Shown here: one piece after another, positions 1-6,967 of the stretch
Layout: each line of letters starts with the position of its first letter
Numbering within the stretch: the first letter of the stretch is position 1
Source: Deltaproteobacteria bacterium
Lineage (GTDB): Bacteria; Bdellovibrionota_C; UBA2361; JAAYZI01
Assembly: GCA_012514925.1 (NCBI GenBank)
Contig: JAAYZI010000255.1
Coordinates: 1-24,855, forward strand
Length of the DNA stretch: 24,855 bases
Reading direction: 5' to 3'
Notes under the pieces: generated by a model
What the model was told of the DNA's origin: nothing
Seen by the model: the letters and a program-made list of their open reading frames with translations, nothing else
Database searches by the model: none
Translations under genes and position numbers: made by a program

Positions 1-2119
1 GTAGTTTTTGAATAGGTGCCTGTGCGGGCCCGAGAATCGCGATTGGAAGTTTGTGGGTTGCGATCAGATCCGCAATGCGAGCGCGCAGATCTCTTAAAAC
101 TTCAAGTCCTGTGGTGGCGTCGGTGGCACCGGCTATGATTCTCAAAATACGAGTAAAGGGAGGGTAGTGTAGCAAATTGCGGTTGGCCAGTTCTTGCTTG
201 GCAAAGCCTGGGAAGTCTTTTTCGACAGTTTTGAGTAAGCTGGGATGTAAAGGGACCCTGGTTTGTAAAATCACTTGTCCGGGAGCGGAGCTCCTCCCCG
301 CGCGGCCTGAGGCCTGCGTAAGGAGCTGAAAGACACGTTCCGCCGCTCGAAAATCAGGCAAATGCAGCCCTACATCGCAATCAACTACGCCTACCAGGGT
401 TACACCCGGCAGGTCGTGGCCTTTGGCGATCATTTGGGTTCCGACCAAAATATCGGTCTCCTTGTTCCGTACTTTTTCCAGAATGGCGTTTAGCTTCGCT
501 GTATTTGCGGCCACGTCACTATCTAAGCGGTCGATGCGGGCAGTGGGAAAAAGTTTATATAGCTCTTCATAGACCTTTTCGGTTCCGGCGCCGCGATGGA
601 TTAACTTTCCGGGTAGCGCCGCGCCTTCATTTTCTTTGGGGGCGGGTAGTGCGTGGGAAGCGTCGTCGCAGTGCGGGCAATGTTTAAAAGGCACGGTCTG
701 GTAATCGCAGTAGTGGCACCTAAGCAAGTTTTCTTTTTTATGGAATGTTAAAGTGACGGTGCAGTTTGGGCATTCCAACACTTTTTGGCAGGTATCGCAC
801 TGTAGATAACTGGCGAAGCCGCGGCGGTTGTAGAGGATAAACGCCTGTTCGTTGCTTTTAAGAGTTTCTTCCAAAGCTTCATGCAGCTCATGGGAAAGAT
901 TACGGGACTTCATCTCCCAGGGTTTTTGCTGGTTTAAGTCGACAATTTTAATTTTTACCTGGGAGGCGCTGCTATGCCTAAGCGGCAGGGTCAGATAGTG
1001 GTATTTTTTGCGCAGGGCGTTGTAAAAGCTCTCCAAGGATGGTGTAGCAGAGCCAAGTACGACCGGACAATTTGAAAGTTTTCCCCGTACCACTGCCAGG
1101 TCTCGGGCGTGATAGCGTAAGCTGTCCGATTGTTTGTAAGAGCTATCGTGCTCTTCATCCACGATAATTACTCCTACATTAGAGATTGGTGCAAAGATGC
1201 CGCTGCGCGCGCCGATTGCAATTTGGCAGCGTCCGTCTAGCAGCGTTTGCCATGCCAACCAGCGATCCCGTTTGCTGAGAGCGCTGTGTAAGACCGCGAG
1301 CGGCACTCCCAAACGCGCTGCAAAGCGATCAATTAACTGCGGAGTAAGCGCTATTTCGGGAACAATAATCAGCGCTCCCCGGCCTTGCCGCTGCGCCAGC
1401 TGCACGGCTTCGATATAAACTTCGGTTTTGCCGCTGCCGGTGACACCGTGCAATAGGAGCGTTTCAAACCTGTTCTCCATAACGGCGTCCTTGATGCGTT
1501 GGTAAGCTTCTTGTTGAGCCGTGTTTAATGCAACCTTGCGTTTGGCCCAGTCTGGGATTGGTGTGTTTTTGGGCGTTTCTTTCTTCGGCAGAGCGTGGAT
1601 ATCTATCAAGCCGCTATCGTGCAGGCGCCTCAGCGCTTGCGCCGCACCGTGACTTGTTTTTGAAAGTTCCTGGTATGATATGCTTCCCTTATGAAGTTTA
1701 AGCCGTTTAATCAGTTTGGCTTGCACAGGCCCAAAATTTTTCTGGTGGTCTTTTTCTAAGAGCGTGACAAAGCGTTCGTATTGGACCGACGCGGCCGAAG
1801 GCACTGCCGTATCGATCACGATGGATAGTGGCTGGCAATAGTAGTCGGCGATCCACGAGAAGAAAGGCAGTTGGGAGGGTAAGAAAGCGGCGAAGCACTT
1901 CTCTGAGAATGTAACGGTTTTGAGGTCGATGCCGTCTAGCAGTTTGCGGCGTTCGGGTGTGAGGGTGGTTCTGGCAACGACGTATCCGATTGCTCTCCTG
2001 CGGCCGAAGGGGACTTCGACACTATAACCTACCTCGATATCGGCGGAGCTTTCCGCTTCAAGGCGGTAGGTGTAGGTTCCTGGCAGAGGGGGAATTACTA
2101 TTTCAGCTAACGGGTCCAT
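1..2119 (-). CDS. priA: Primosomal protein N' (PriA helicase), 3' end outside window
   Basis: PriA is the 3'-to-5' superfamily 2 DNA helicase that recognises stalled forks and reloads the replisome. I translated the minus strand from the ATG at 2119-2117; it stays open for about 706 codons to the window edge. PriA is usually about 730 residues, so only a short C-terminal tail is missing. Visible in order: an N-terminal DNA-binding region, a Walker A motif GVTGSGKTE near residue 225, a DEEH box at about 321-324, and a zinc-binding cysteine series (CDTC, CPNC, CHYC, CPHC) between about 441 and 485. The late helicase motifs GTQMIAKGHD and QVSGRAGR-like TQASGRAGR follow. The start gives a normal PriA N-terminus, but I see no clear Shine-Dalgarno site. 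It is divergent from pilM, with about 280 bp between the two starts. Confidence 0.96.
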   Translation of the reverse strand, partial: MDPLAEIVIPPLPGTYTYRLEAESSADIEVGYSVEVPFGRRRAIGYVVARTTLTPERRKLLDGIDLKTVTFSEKCFAAFLPSQLPFFSWIADYYCQPLSIVIDTAVPSAASVQYERFVTLLEKDHQKNFGPVQAKLIKRLKLHKGSISYQELSKTSHGAAQALRRLHDSGLIDIHALPKKETPKNTPIPDWAKRKVALNTAQQEAYQRIKDAVMENRFETLLLHGVTGSGKTEVYIEAVQLAQRQGRGALIIVPEIALTPQLIDRFAARLGVPLAVLHSALSKRDRWLAWQTLLDGRCQIAIGARSGIFAPISNVGVIIVDEEHDSSYKQSDSLRYHARDLAVVRGKLSNCPVVLGSATPSLESFYNALRKKYHYLTLPLRHSSASQVKIKIVDLNQQKPWEMKSRNLSHELHEALEETLKSNEQAFILYNRRGFASYLQCDTCQKVLECPNCTVTLTFHKKENLLRCHYCDYQTVPFKHCPHCDDASHALPAPKENEGAALPGKLIHRGAGTEKVYEELYKLFPTARIDRLDSDVAANTAKLNAILEKVRNKETDILVGTQMIAKGHDLPGVTLVGVVDCDVGLHLPDFRAAERVFQLLTQASGRAGRSSAPGQVILQTRVPLHPSLLKTVEKDFPGFAKQELANRNLLHYPPFTRILRIIAGATDATTGLEVLRDLRARIADLIATHKLPIAILGPAQAPIQKL

Positions 2120-2335
2120 AAAGATTTAAACCATAGCGGATCGTAGGGGGTCGTTCCTACCTGTTTGCTCTACAGAGATCCTAAAAACAAGTAGGCAAGG
2201 GCAGGTAAAGGGATTTTAACAGAACGCCGTTTGCGCGGCGAGAGGAGATTGCGTATCCGTAAACAGTTACAAGATTGCTATTTGGCAAAGGAGTAGGGAC
2301 TGTGTACAAATAAGGCATTAAGTTTCGCCGCTTTC

Positions 2336-2392
2336 TTTCGATAGGGGGTGCTTCGTTAGGAGTGCTTCGATAGGAATGTTTTGATGGAAGTG
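2336..2392 (+). repeat. Four degenerate 14-15 bp tandem repeats in pilM leader
   Basis: Just before pilM the leader consists of four consecutive related units: TTTCGATAGGGGGTG, CTTCGTTAGGAGTG, CTTCGATAGGAATG and TTTTGATGGAAGTG. Each contains a purine-rich Shine-Dalgarno-like core followed by GTG or ATG. The last unit ends 9 bases before the pilM ATG. The array fills the space where the ribosome-binding site should be, so it may act as repeated ribosome standby sites; that role is inferred. The rest of the 2120-2401 intergenic stretch holds a small hairpin (CGCCG/CGGCG at about 2225-2240), and I could not pick a convincing promoter in it. Confidence 0.6.
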
Positions 2393-2401
2393 TGATTTTC
2401 G

Positions 2402-3478
2402 ATGAGACTGGCCAGTTTATTCAGGACTCATGAGCCGCTTATCGCCGTTGATATCGGTCTTAGTGGAGTCAAGCTGATTGAGCTTGATACTAGAGGCTCA
2501 GCGCCGGAGCTTATCAATTTAGGTTCGGCGTCTTTACCGTCTGAGGTGTTTCATAACAATCTTATTGCCAAGCCTGAGATCGTGGCAGAGAAACTCAGCG
2601 CGTTGTTGGAGGCTAACAGTATCAGTGATCGACGTACTGTCACCGCGGTGCCTGCGCCAGCTGTCTTCACGAAGAAGGTGAGGATGCCCAAAATGACGGC
2701 GGCTGAGTTGGCAGCCAATATTCAGCTTGAAGTTGGTAATTTCATTCCGCATAAGATCGATGCGGTTAAGATCGATTTTCATGTGATCGGAGATGCCGGT
2801 AAGAACCAGCTTGATGTTTTGGTTGTCGCGGTTAAAGACGAAGTCGTTGATAGTTACGTGCAAGCGTTGGCGATGGCTGGTTTGGAAGTGGCAGTGGTCG
2901 ACGTGGATTATTTCGCCGTGCAGAATTGCTTTGAGCTCGGTTATCCCGAATTAAAGGATCGCATTGTCGCTTTGATCGATATCGGAGCGCGTTATTCTGG
3001 CGTTAACATCTGCCGGGGAGGGCACTCTCTGTTTACCGGAGATGTTCCCTTGGGGGGGCGAGTGTTTACTGAGTTTCTCGTAGAAAATTTAGGAGTCTCC
3101 TTTGAGCAGGCGGAGGAGATGAAGCGGCAAGCAGGAAAGCCCGAGCATCAAAAAGTGGCGGGGCTGTTGGCGCAGAAAATTGAAAGCGTGGCCGTCGAGT
3201 TTAATCGTCAACTAAGCTTGTTTTGGAACGCATCCGGCGTGGAAGATGGACTCGACTACATTATGCTAAGCGGCGGCAGTTCAGCCTTGCCGGGTTTACA
3301 GAGCGCTTTACAGCAAAAAACAGGGATTGAATGTCAGATCTTAAATGCGTTTCGGGGAGTTGAATGTGGCGCCAGTTTTGATCCTGAGCATTTGGCAGAC
3401 TTAAAGGCTCAGTCTGCAGTGGCTGTGGGTTTGGGACTGAGGCAGATTGGGGATAAAGGAGCCGCAGAATATGAATAG
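2402..3478 (+). CDS. pilM: Type IV pilus assembly ATPase-fold protein PilM
   Basis: PilM is the cytoplasmic actin/FtsA-fold protein that binds the N-terminus of PilN and links the pilus motor to the inner-membrane alignment complex. The 358-residue product has the typical length. It begins with the family opening LIAVDIGLSGVKLIELD (phosphate-1 type loop), has a second nucleotide-binding segment ALIDIGARYSGVNI near residues 190-203, and the adenosine-type motif IMLSGGSSALPG near 287-298. The ATG at 2402 gives the standard short N-terminal stretch. It is the first gene of pilM-N-O on the plus strand, preceded by an unusual tandem-repeat leader. Confidence 0.95.
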   Translation: MRLASLFRTHEPLIAVDIGLSGVKLIELDTRGSAPELINLGSASLPSEVFHNNLIAKPEIVAEKLSALLEANSISDRRTVTAVPAPAVFTKKVRMPKMTAAELAANIQLEVGNFIPHKIDAVKIDFHVIGDAGKNQLDVLVVAVKDEVVDSYVQALAMAGLEVAVVDVDYFAVQNCFELGYPELKDRIVALIDIGARYSGVNICRGGHSLFTGDVPLGGRVFTEFLVENLGVSFEQAEEMKRQAGKPEHQKVAGLLAQKIESVAVEFNRQLSLFWNASGVEDGLDYIMLSGGSSALPGLQSALQQKTGIECQILNAFRGVECGASFDPEHLADLKAQSAVAVGLGLRQIGDKGAAEYE

Positions 3479-3511
3479 TTTTTGCGGCGGTGGTTATTCC
3501 GGAGTGCAGGC

Positions 3512-4270
3512 ATGATCAAGATTAATTTGCTTGGAACGGGTGTGCAGAGCCACACTTCCGGAAAAATTTGGATTATAGGTTATGTCGCTTCGTTAGTGTT
3601 GTTGTGTGGTGTGTTCTTTTGGATTCACAGTGATGTCACCCAACGCGCGAACATTTTGAAGTCCCAGTCTGAGGAGTTGCAGTTGTCTTTGGATGCCCTC
3701 AAGGTCAAGACTAAAGAAGTCAACGAGCTGAAGGTCAAGCGCGACTTACTTAACGATAAGCTCGCGATTATCGCCCGCCTCAGAAAAAGCAAAATGGGGC
3801 CAGTACGCGTTATGGACGACATTAACAGAGCTTTGCCGGAGGGGGTTTGGCTGCGCGAGATTGACGAAAAGGCAGATGGAATGCACATAAAAGGCCGTGC
3901 TCTAGGAGATCAGGAAATTGTGGTTTTTCTGGAGAATTTGAAGCGGTCGCGGTATTTCCGGACGGTCGACTTGATTGAAACTAAGCAGATGTATTACGCC
4001 AAGAGCAGCGGCCAGGTGCAGGCTGCTCCGGATTCTCAAAGGCTGCGTTCAGGCAATCGCGTGACCAAAGAGCCTTCGATGAAGGGTGGTGGGCGCACAG
4101 CCACTCGGGGAAAGTGGTCAGTTGTCGGAGGCGGAGGGGAATCGCGTTCCCGGGATAAAATCGTGGATGAATTCAACATTAAGATTAAAGAATTTGTAGT
4201 AAATGCGCGCGTAGACTATGCCGGGAAGATGCAGCAGCCGGGGAGTGAAACCAGCCACGAGGGAGAATGA
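3512..4270 (+). CDS. pilN: Type IV pilus inner-membrane protein PilN with low-complexity insertion
   Basis: PilN is a bitopic inner-membrane protein whose cytoplasmic tail (consensus INLL) docks in PilM and whose periplasmic part pairs with PilO. I start it at the ATG at 3512 because a GGAG site lies 7 bases upstream and this puts MIKINLLGTG at the N-terminus, as in known PilN. A frame extension to an upstream TTG at 3482 is not needed. The product is 252 residues: cytoplasmic motif 1-8, one membrane helix at about 18-40, a coiled coil at about 45-85, then the ferredoxin-like domain. Residues at about 163-215 are a Gly/Ser/Arg-rich linker not usual in PilN, and beta-strand-like sequence (KIKEFVVNARVDY) resumes after it. 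The stop overlaps the pilO start in ATGA. Confidence 0.92.
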   Translation: MIKINLLGTGVQSHTSGKIWIIGYVASLVLLCGVFFWIHSDVTQRANILKSQSEELQLSLDALKVKTKEVNELKVKRDLLNDKLAIIARLRKSKMGPVRVMDDINRALPEGVWLREIDEKADGMHIKGRALGDQEIVVFLENLKRSRYFRTVDLIETKQMYYAKSSGQVQAAPDSQRLRSGNRVTKEPSMKGGGRTATRGKWSVVGGGGESRSRDKIVDEFNIKIKEFVVNARVDYAGKMQQPGSETSHEGE

Positions 4271-4917
4271 CCATGCATCCGGTAATAGAGAATTTTTTGG
4301 AACGTCCAGCCAGTCACAAGATCGCTTTTTGGGTCTTCAGTGTGGTCTTTATCTCTTTTGTTTTTTGGCAGTATTTTTTTAAAGGCTCGTGGGAAGAGTG
4401 GGAGAAGCTGCAAGAGAAGGTTGAAAACCTTAACGTCCAGATTCAAGAGCAACAGCGCATCGCCCGAGACTTGCCTAAATTTCGGGAAGAAACCGCCGCT
4501 TTGGACAAGAAGTTGGCAGCGCTTTTGCGTGAACTTCCCGACAAGAAAGAGATCGAGAGTTTATTAAAATCTGTTTCTGTATTGGCGGTTGATACGGGGC
4601 TGGAGGTGATTAAGTTTGCGCCTCAGAAGGAGATCCATCGTGGTTTTTACGCGGAACTTCCTGTCTCTATTGAGTTAAGAGGAACTTTCCATCAGCTAGC
4701 GACTTTTTTCGACGAGGTTGGTCATTTGGCGCGCGTAGTAAACATACGTGACGTTATGATTACGATTGAAATGGAAGGGGCGCGGGAGGTTTTGATTCGT
4801 TCCAAGTGCACCGCGATTACTTTTAGGTATTTGGACGAGAGCGAGCGGACTGATAATAAAGAGCAGCCAGACCAGAGTAAGAAGCGGCGACGTGGCCGGG
4901 CGGCTTCTTCCAAATGA
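4267..4917 (+). CDS. pilO: Type IV pilus inner-membrane protein PilO
   Basis: PilO forms heterodimers with PilN in the periplasm and helps align the secretin with the inner-membrane motor. The 216-residue product has a membrane helix at about 18-38, a long coiled coil at about 42-90 (rich in Glu, Lys, Leu), then a PilO-type ferredoxin-like domain (segments LPVSIELRGTFHQLATFFDEV and VVNIRDVMI). It ends in a strongly basic tail (SKKRRRGRAASSK). Translation starts at 4267, overlapping the pilN stop, or at a second ATG two codons later. The overlap implies coupling with pilN. No pilP follows, which is unusual for this operon. Confidence 0.93.
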   Translation: MTMHPVIENFLERPASHKIAFWVFSVVFISFVFWQYFFKGSWEEWEKLQEKVENLNVQIQEQQRIARDLPKFREETAALDKKLAALLRELPDKKEIESLLKSVSVLAVDTGLEVIKFAPQKEIHRGFYAELPVSIELRGTFHQLATFFDEVGHLARVVNIRDVMITIEMEGAREVLIRSKCTAITFRYLDESERTDNKEQPDQSKKRRRGRAASSK

Positions 4918-4970
4918 GTATCCGGCTTATGGCTCCTGTGTGAGGAGCTGAAACTCCACGGAATCTGCTT

Positions 4971-6401
4971 ATGACTAGATTTAAGGGCTTATTGTCGATA
5001 ACGTTTATTGCGTCGGCAGCGCTTTGCTTTTTTTGGTTTGGCGCTGTATCGCAGCCGGGGCCGTTCCGGCGAGTTGTTTTTGTAACCATAGACACTTTGC
5101 GGGCCGACCACCTCCAAAGTTACGGCTACCCCAGGCCCACCAGCCCCTTTTTGGCCGAACTCGCCGACAAGGGATATCTTTTTACCAACGCTTATTCGGC
5201 ATCTTCTCACACCGCTCCATCACATGCTTCGATGTTTACCGGAGTTTTCCCTTTCCAGCATGGGGTTTTGTCCAACGGGCAGCTTTTAAGCCCCGAGGTA
5301 TTCACGGTGGCCAAAGCCTTCAAGGATCGAGGTTACCTAACCGCCGAGTTTTCGTCGGTGAGTTTTATGGAGAATTTGTTCGGCTTTGATGTGTTGGGCC
5401 ATAAAGTTGGCGCAAAGGATCGTCCTTCGTCTAAGAAGAAACGCGGGAAGCGCAAACGTTTTTATAGACCTGCGGATAGGCAGGTGAATCTCGTTAAGAA
5501 TTGGCTGAGAAGGATAAGTTCTTCTGATAATTTTTTTCTTTGGCTCCATTTCTATGATGTCCATCAGTGGGATGAAAAATCTAAGATGGCGCCGGAGTAT
5601 GCGGCTAAATTCGCCGCATCGCACCAAGATGAGCTGCTGGAGTTCTTGAAAGAGCGGCATGGCTTGCCTGCGCAGGTAGCCGCCGATAGAGAGCGAGTTC
5701 TGCGCATGGTGAATAATTATGACGGCTTGCTGCTTTTTGTGGACGAGCAGTTACGACGGCTCTATCGATTTATGGATGAGGCGGGTCTTAATCGCGAGGC
5801 GCTTTGGATCATAACGTCAGATCATGGCGAGGGTCTTGGGAACCACAATTATGATGGGCACGGAGAAAAAATTTACAAAGAACAGCTACATGTGCCGCTC
5901 ATTATTCATCGCCCCGGAGGGCAAGAGCATAAAGTTTTCCACGAACTAGTTAGGACTGTGGACCTCTTTCCTACGCTCGTGTCTCTATCTGGTTACAGCC
6001 TGCCGGAGGTAAAAGATCCGGCGATACAGGGAGTCTCTCTGCATAAACTGATTGAGTCCCCCACTCGTAACGCTTGGCCGGTGGTGTATTCGTTTGCGCA
6101 GCGTCGCCCTAAAGGCTTCGAGAGTTATCGGAGAGATTGGGAAGACGGCGACCATTATGCTCTTCAGGATCGAAATTTCAAGTATATTTTCCATTCAGAA
6201 TCTGAAGATGAGTTCTTCGATATAAACAAAGATCCGTTTGAGCTGAACAATTTGATTGGAACCGAACATGCATCGCATTCGGCCGAGATGTTGGCAAAGT
6301 TAAAAGAGGTATTGCAGCTGCCGCGCGTGGATGGAGGTTTTCAGAGTCCCAGTCTGAGCACAGAAACGTTAAAGGAGCTGCAAGCTCTGGGATATCTATA
6401 A
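4971..6401 (+). CDS. Membrane-anchored sulfatase/alkaline-phosphatase superfamily protein with Thr nucleophile position
   Basis: The 476-residue protein has an N-terminal hydrophobic segment (about 5-26) that is a signal anchor or signal peptide, then a sulfatase-fold hydrolase domain. Metal-binding acidic residues are visible in FVTIDTLRADHLQSYGY (D41, D46) and TSDHGEGLGNH (D284, H285), with a later GHGEK. The nucleophile motif reads TAPSHASMFTG at 81-91, so the catalytic position is Thr81 where true sulfatases have Cys or Ser in C/S-x-P-S-R. Thr is the nucleophile in phosphoethanolamine and phosphoglycerol transferases of the same superfamily, so a phospho-transfer or phosphodiester role is at least as likely as sulfate ester hydrolysis. 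The ending LKELQALGYL matches the usual C-terminus of bacterial members, so the gene is complete. It sits where pilP normally lies. Confidence 0.85.
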   Translation: MTRFKGLLSITFIASAALCFFWFGAVSQPGPFRRVVFVTIDTLRADHLQSYGYPRPTSPFLAELADKGYLFTNAYSASSHTAPSHASMFTGVFPFQHGVLSNGQLLSPEVFTVAKAFKDRGYLTAEFSSVSFMENLFGFDVLGHKVGAKDRPSSKKKRGKRKRFYRPADRQVNLVKNWLRRISSSDNFFLWLHFYDVHQWDEKSKMAPEYAAKFAASHQDELLEFLKERHGLPAQVAADRERVLRMVNNYDGLLLFVDEQLRRLYRFMDEAGLNREALWIITSDHGEGLGNHNYDGHGEKIYKEQLHVPLIIHRPGGQEHKVFHELVRTVDLFPTLVSLSGYSLPEVKDPAIQGVSLHKLIESPTRNAWPVVYSFAQRRPKGFESYRRDWEDGDHYALQDRNFKYIFHSESEDEFFDINKDPFELNNLIGTEHASHSAEMLAKLKEVLQLPRVDGGFQSPSLSTETLKELQALGYL

Positions 6402-6594
6402 GATTAAGTTACCTGCATAATATAAAACACCGTTCCCTTATTGCGCTGTAGGCCAAATTTACGTGGGTTTTTCGAAGAGAAGGCCCCCGGAAGATCCTCT
6501 AAGGAGTATAGGGATCACCATGGCCCGTTGAGATCGCGCCTGGGGATTTCGTTTGTAATTAACCGTTATACCAAAATTTTTCAAAAAAACCTGA

Positions 6595-6623
6595 TTGACA
6601 GCATGACTTGATTTGCATATTTC
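6595..6623 (+). promoter_or_regulatory. Candidate sigma70 promoter for pilQ leader
   Basis: A perfect -35 hexamer TTGACA lies at 6595-6600, followed after 17 bases by TATTTC at 6618-6623 (or CATATT/ATATTT one or two bases earlier, preceded by TG). A start near 6630 would give a leader of about 340 bases before pilQ. The -10 box is weak, so this is a candidate only. Confidence 0.4.
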
Positions 6624-6680
6624 AATTTTAGGACTGGCAAACTTTATAGCGACGCTGCTCTTGATGCGGTCTTTTTTGAA

Positions 6681-6775
6681 ACGATTGCCTGTGGATGCTC
6701 CGGTTATTTTTGGATATTGCGTGGATTAGTAGCCGGTGCATAGACTGAGCAATCGTCCTATGCATGCTTTTTTTT
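6681..6775 (+). promoter_or_regulatory. Structured leader element with mutually exclusive stems and T8 tract
   Basis: Seen directly: ACGATTGC (6681-6688) is complementary to GCAATCGT (6749-6756). Inside this, ATGCtCCGG (6695-6703) pairs with CCGGtGCAT (6733-6741) apart from one T-T mismatch. A competing hairpin TGCATAG (6737-6743)/CTATGCA (6758-6764) uses parts of both right-hand arms and is followed by TGC and eight Ts (6768-6775). The first fold and the terminator-like hairpin cannot form together in full. This is the layout of an attenuator or riboswitch-like device upstream of pilQ. It matches no riboswitch class I recognise. Confidence 0.4.
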
Positions 6776-6802
6776 GTAGATGAAAAAGGTCGGCGTTAGG
6801 GT

Positions 6803-6849
6803 GAGCATCGGGAGCTTGTTAGGTCGTGATGCTCCGGCTGGTTTTTTTT
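6803..6849 (+). terminator. Second hairpin plus T8 tract in pilQ leader
   Basis: GAGCATC (6803-6809) pairs with GATGCTC (6828-6834) over an 18-base loop, and eight Ts follow at 6842-6849 after a 7-base gap. The gap makes it a poor intrinsic terminator. The ten bases GATGCTCCGG at 6828-6837 repeat those at 6694-6703 exactly, so GAGCATC could also pair with the earlier copy. It is either a terminator of the upstream transcript or part of the pilQ leader switch. Confidence 0.35.
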
Positions 6850-6864
6850 GGGGTATTTTAGCAG

Positions 6865-6928
6865 CTTCGGAAACGCGCCTCTGTGGATGTCTGAGTGGAT
6901 ATTTGAGTAGGCGTTTGATTTTCCGAAG
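6865..6928 (+). repeat. Nine-bp inverted repeat enclosing three 12-bp tandem repeats
   Basis: CTTCGGAAA (6865-6873) and TTTCCGAAG (6920-6928) are perfect complements. Between them lie three consecutive 12-bp units, GTGGATGTCTGA (6883-6894), GTGGATATTTGA (6895-6906) and GTAGGCGTTTGA (6907-6918). The stem ends about 40 bases before the pilQ ATG, and the pilQ ribosome site itself (AGGG) can pair with CCCT just before the start. Whether this acts as RNA or as a protein-binding DNA site cannot be told from the sequence. The 6402-6594 part of this 566-bp gap shows no feature I can support. Confidence 0.5.
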
Positions 6929-6967
6929 GGGTGAAAGTTTATTAAGTTAGTTAGAGGGAGAACCCTT

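Noticed and set aside
505..1898. Open frames at 505-687, 1197-1418 and 1707-1898
   Set aside because: They lie inside the continuous priA frame on the minus strand, which has all expected motifs.
3482..3511. TTG start for pilN at 3482
   Set aside because: The ATG at 3512 has the better ribosome site and gives the conserved MIKINLL N-terminus.
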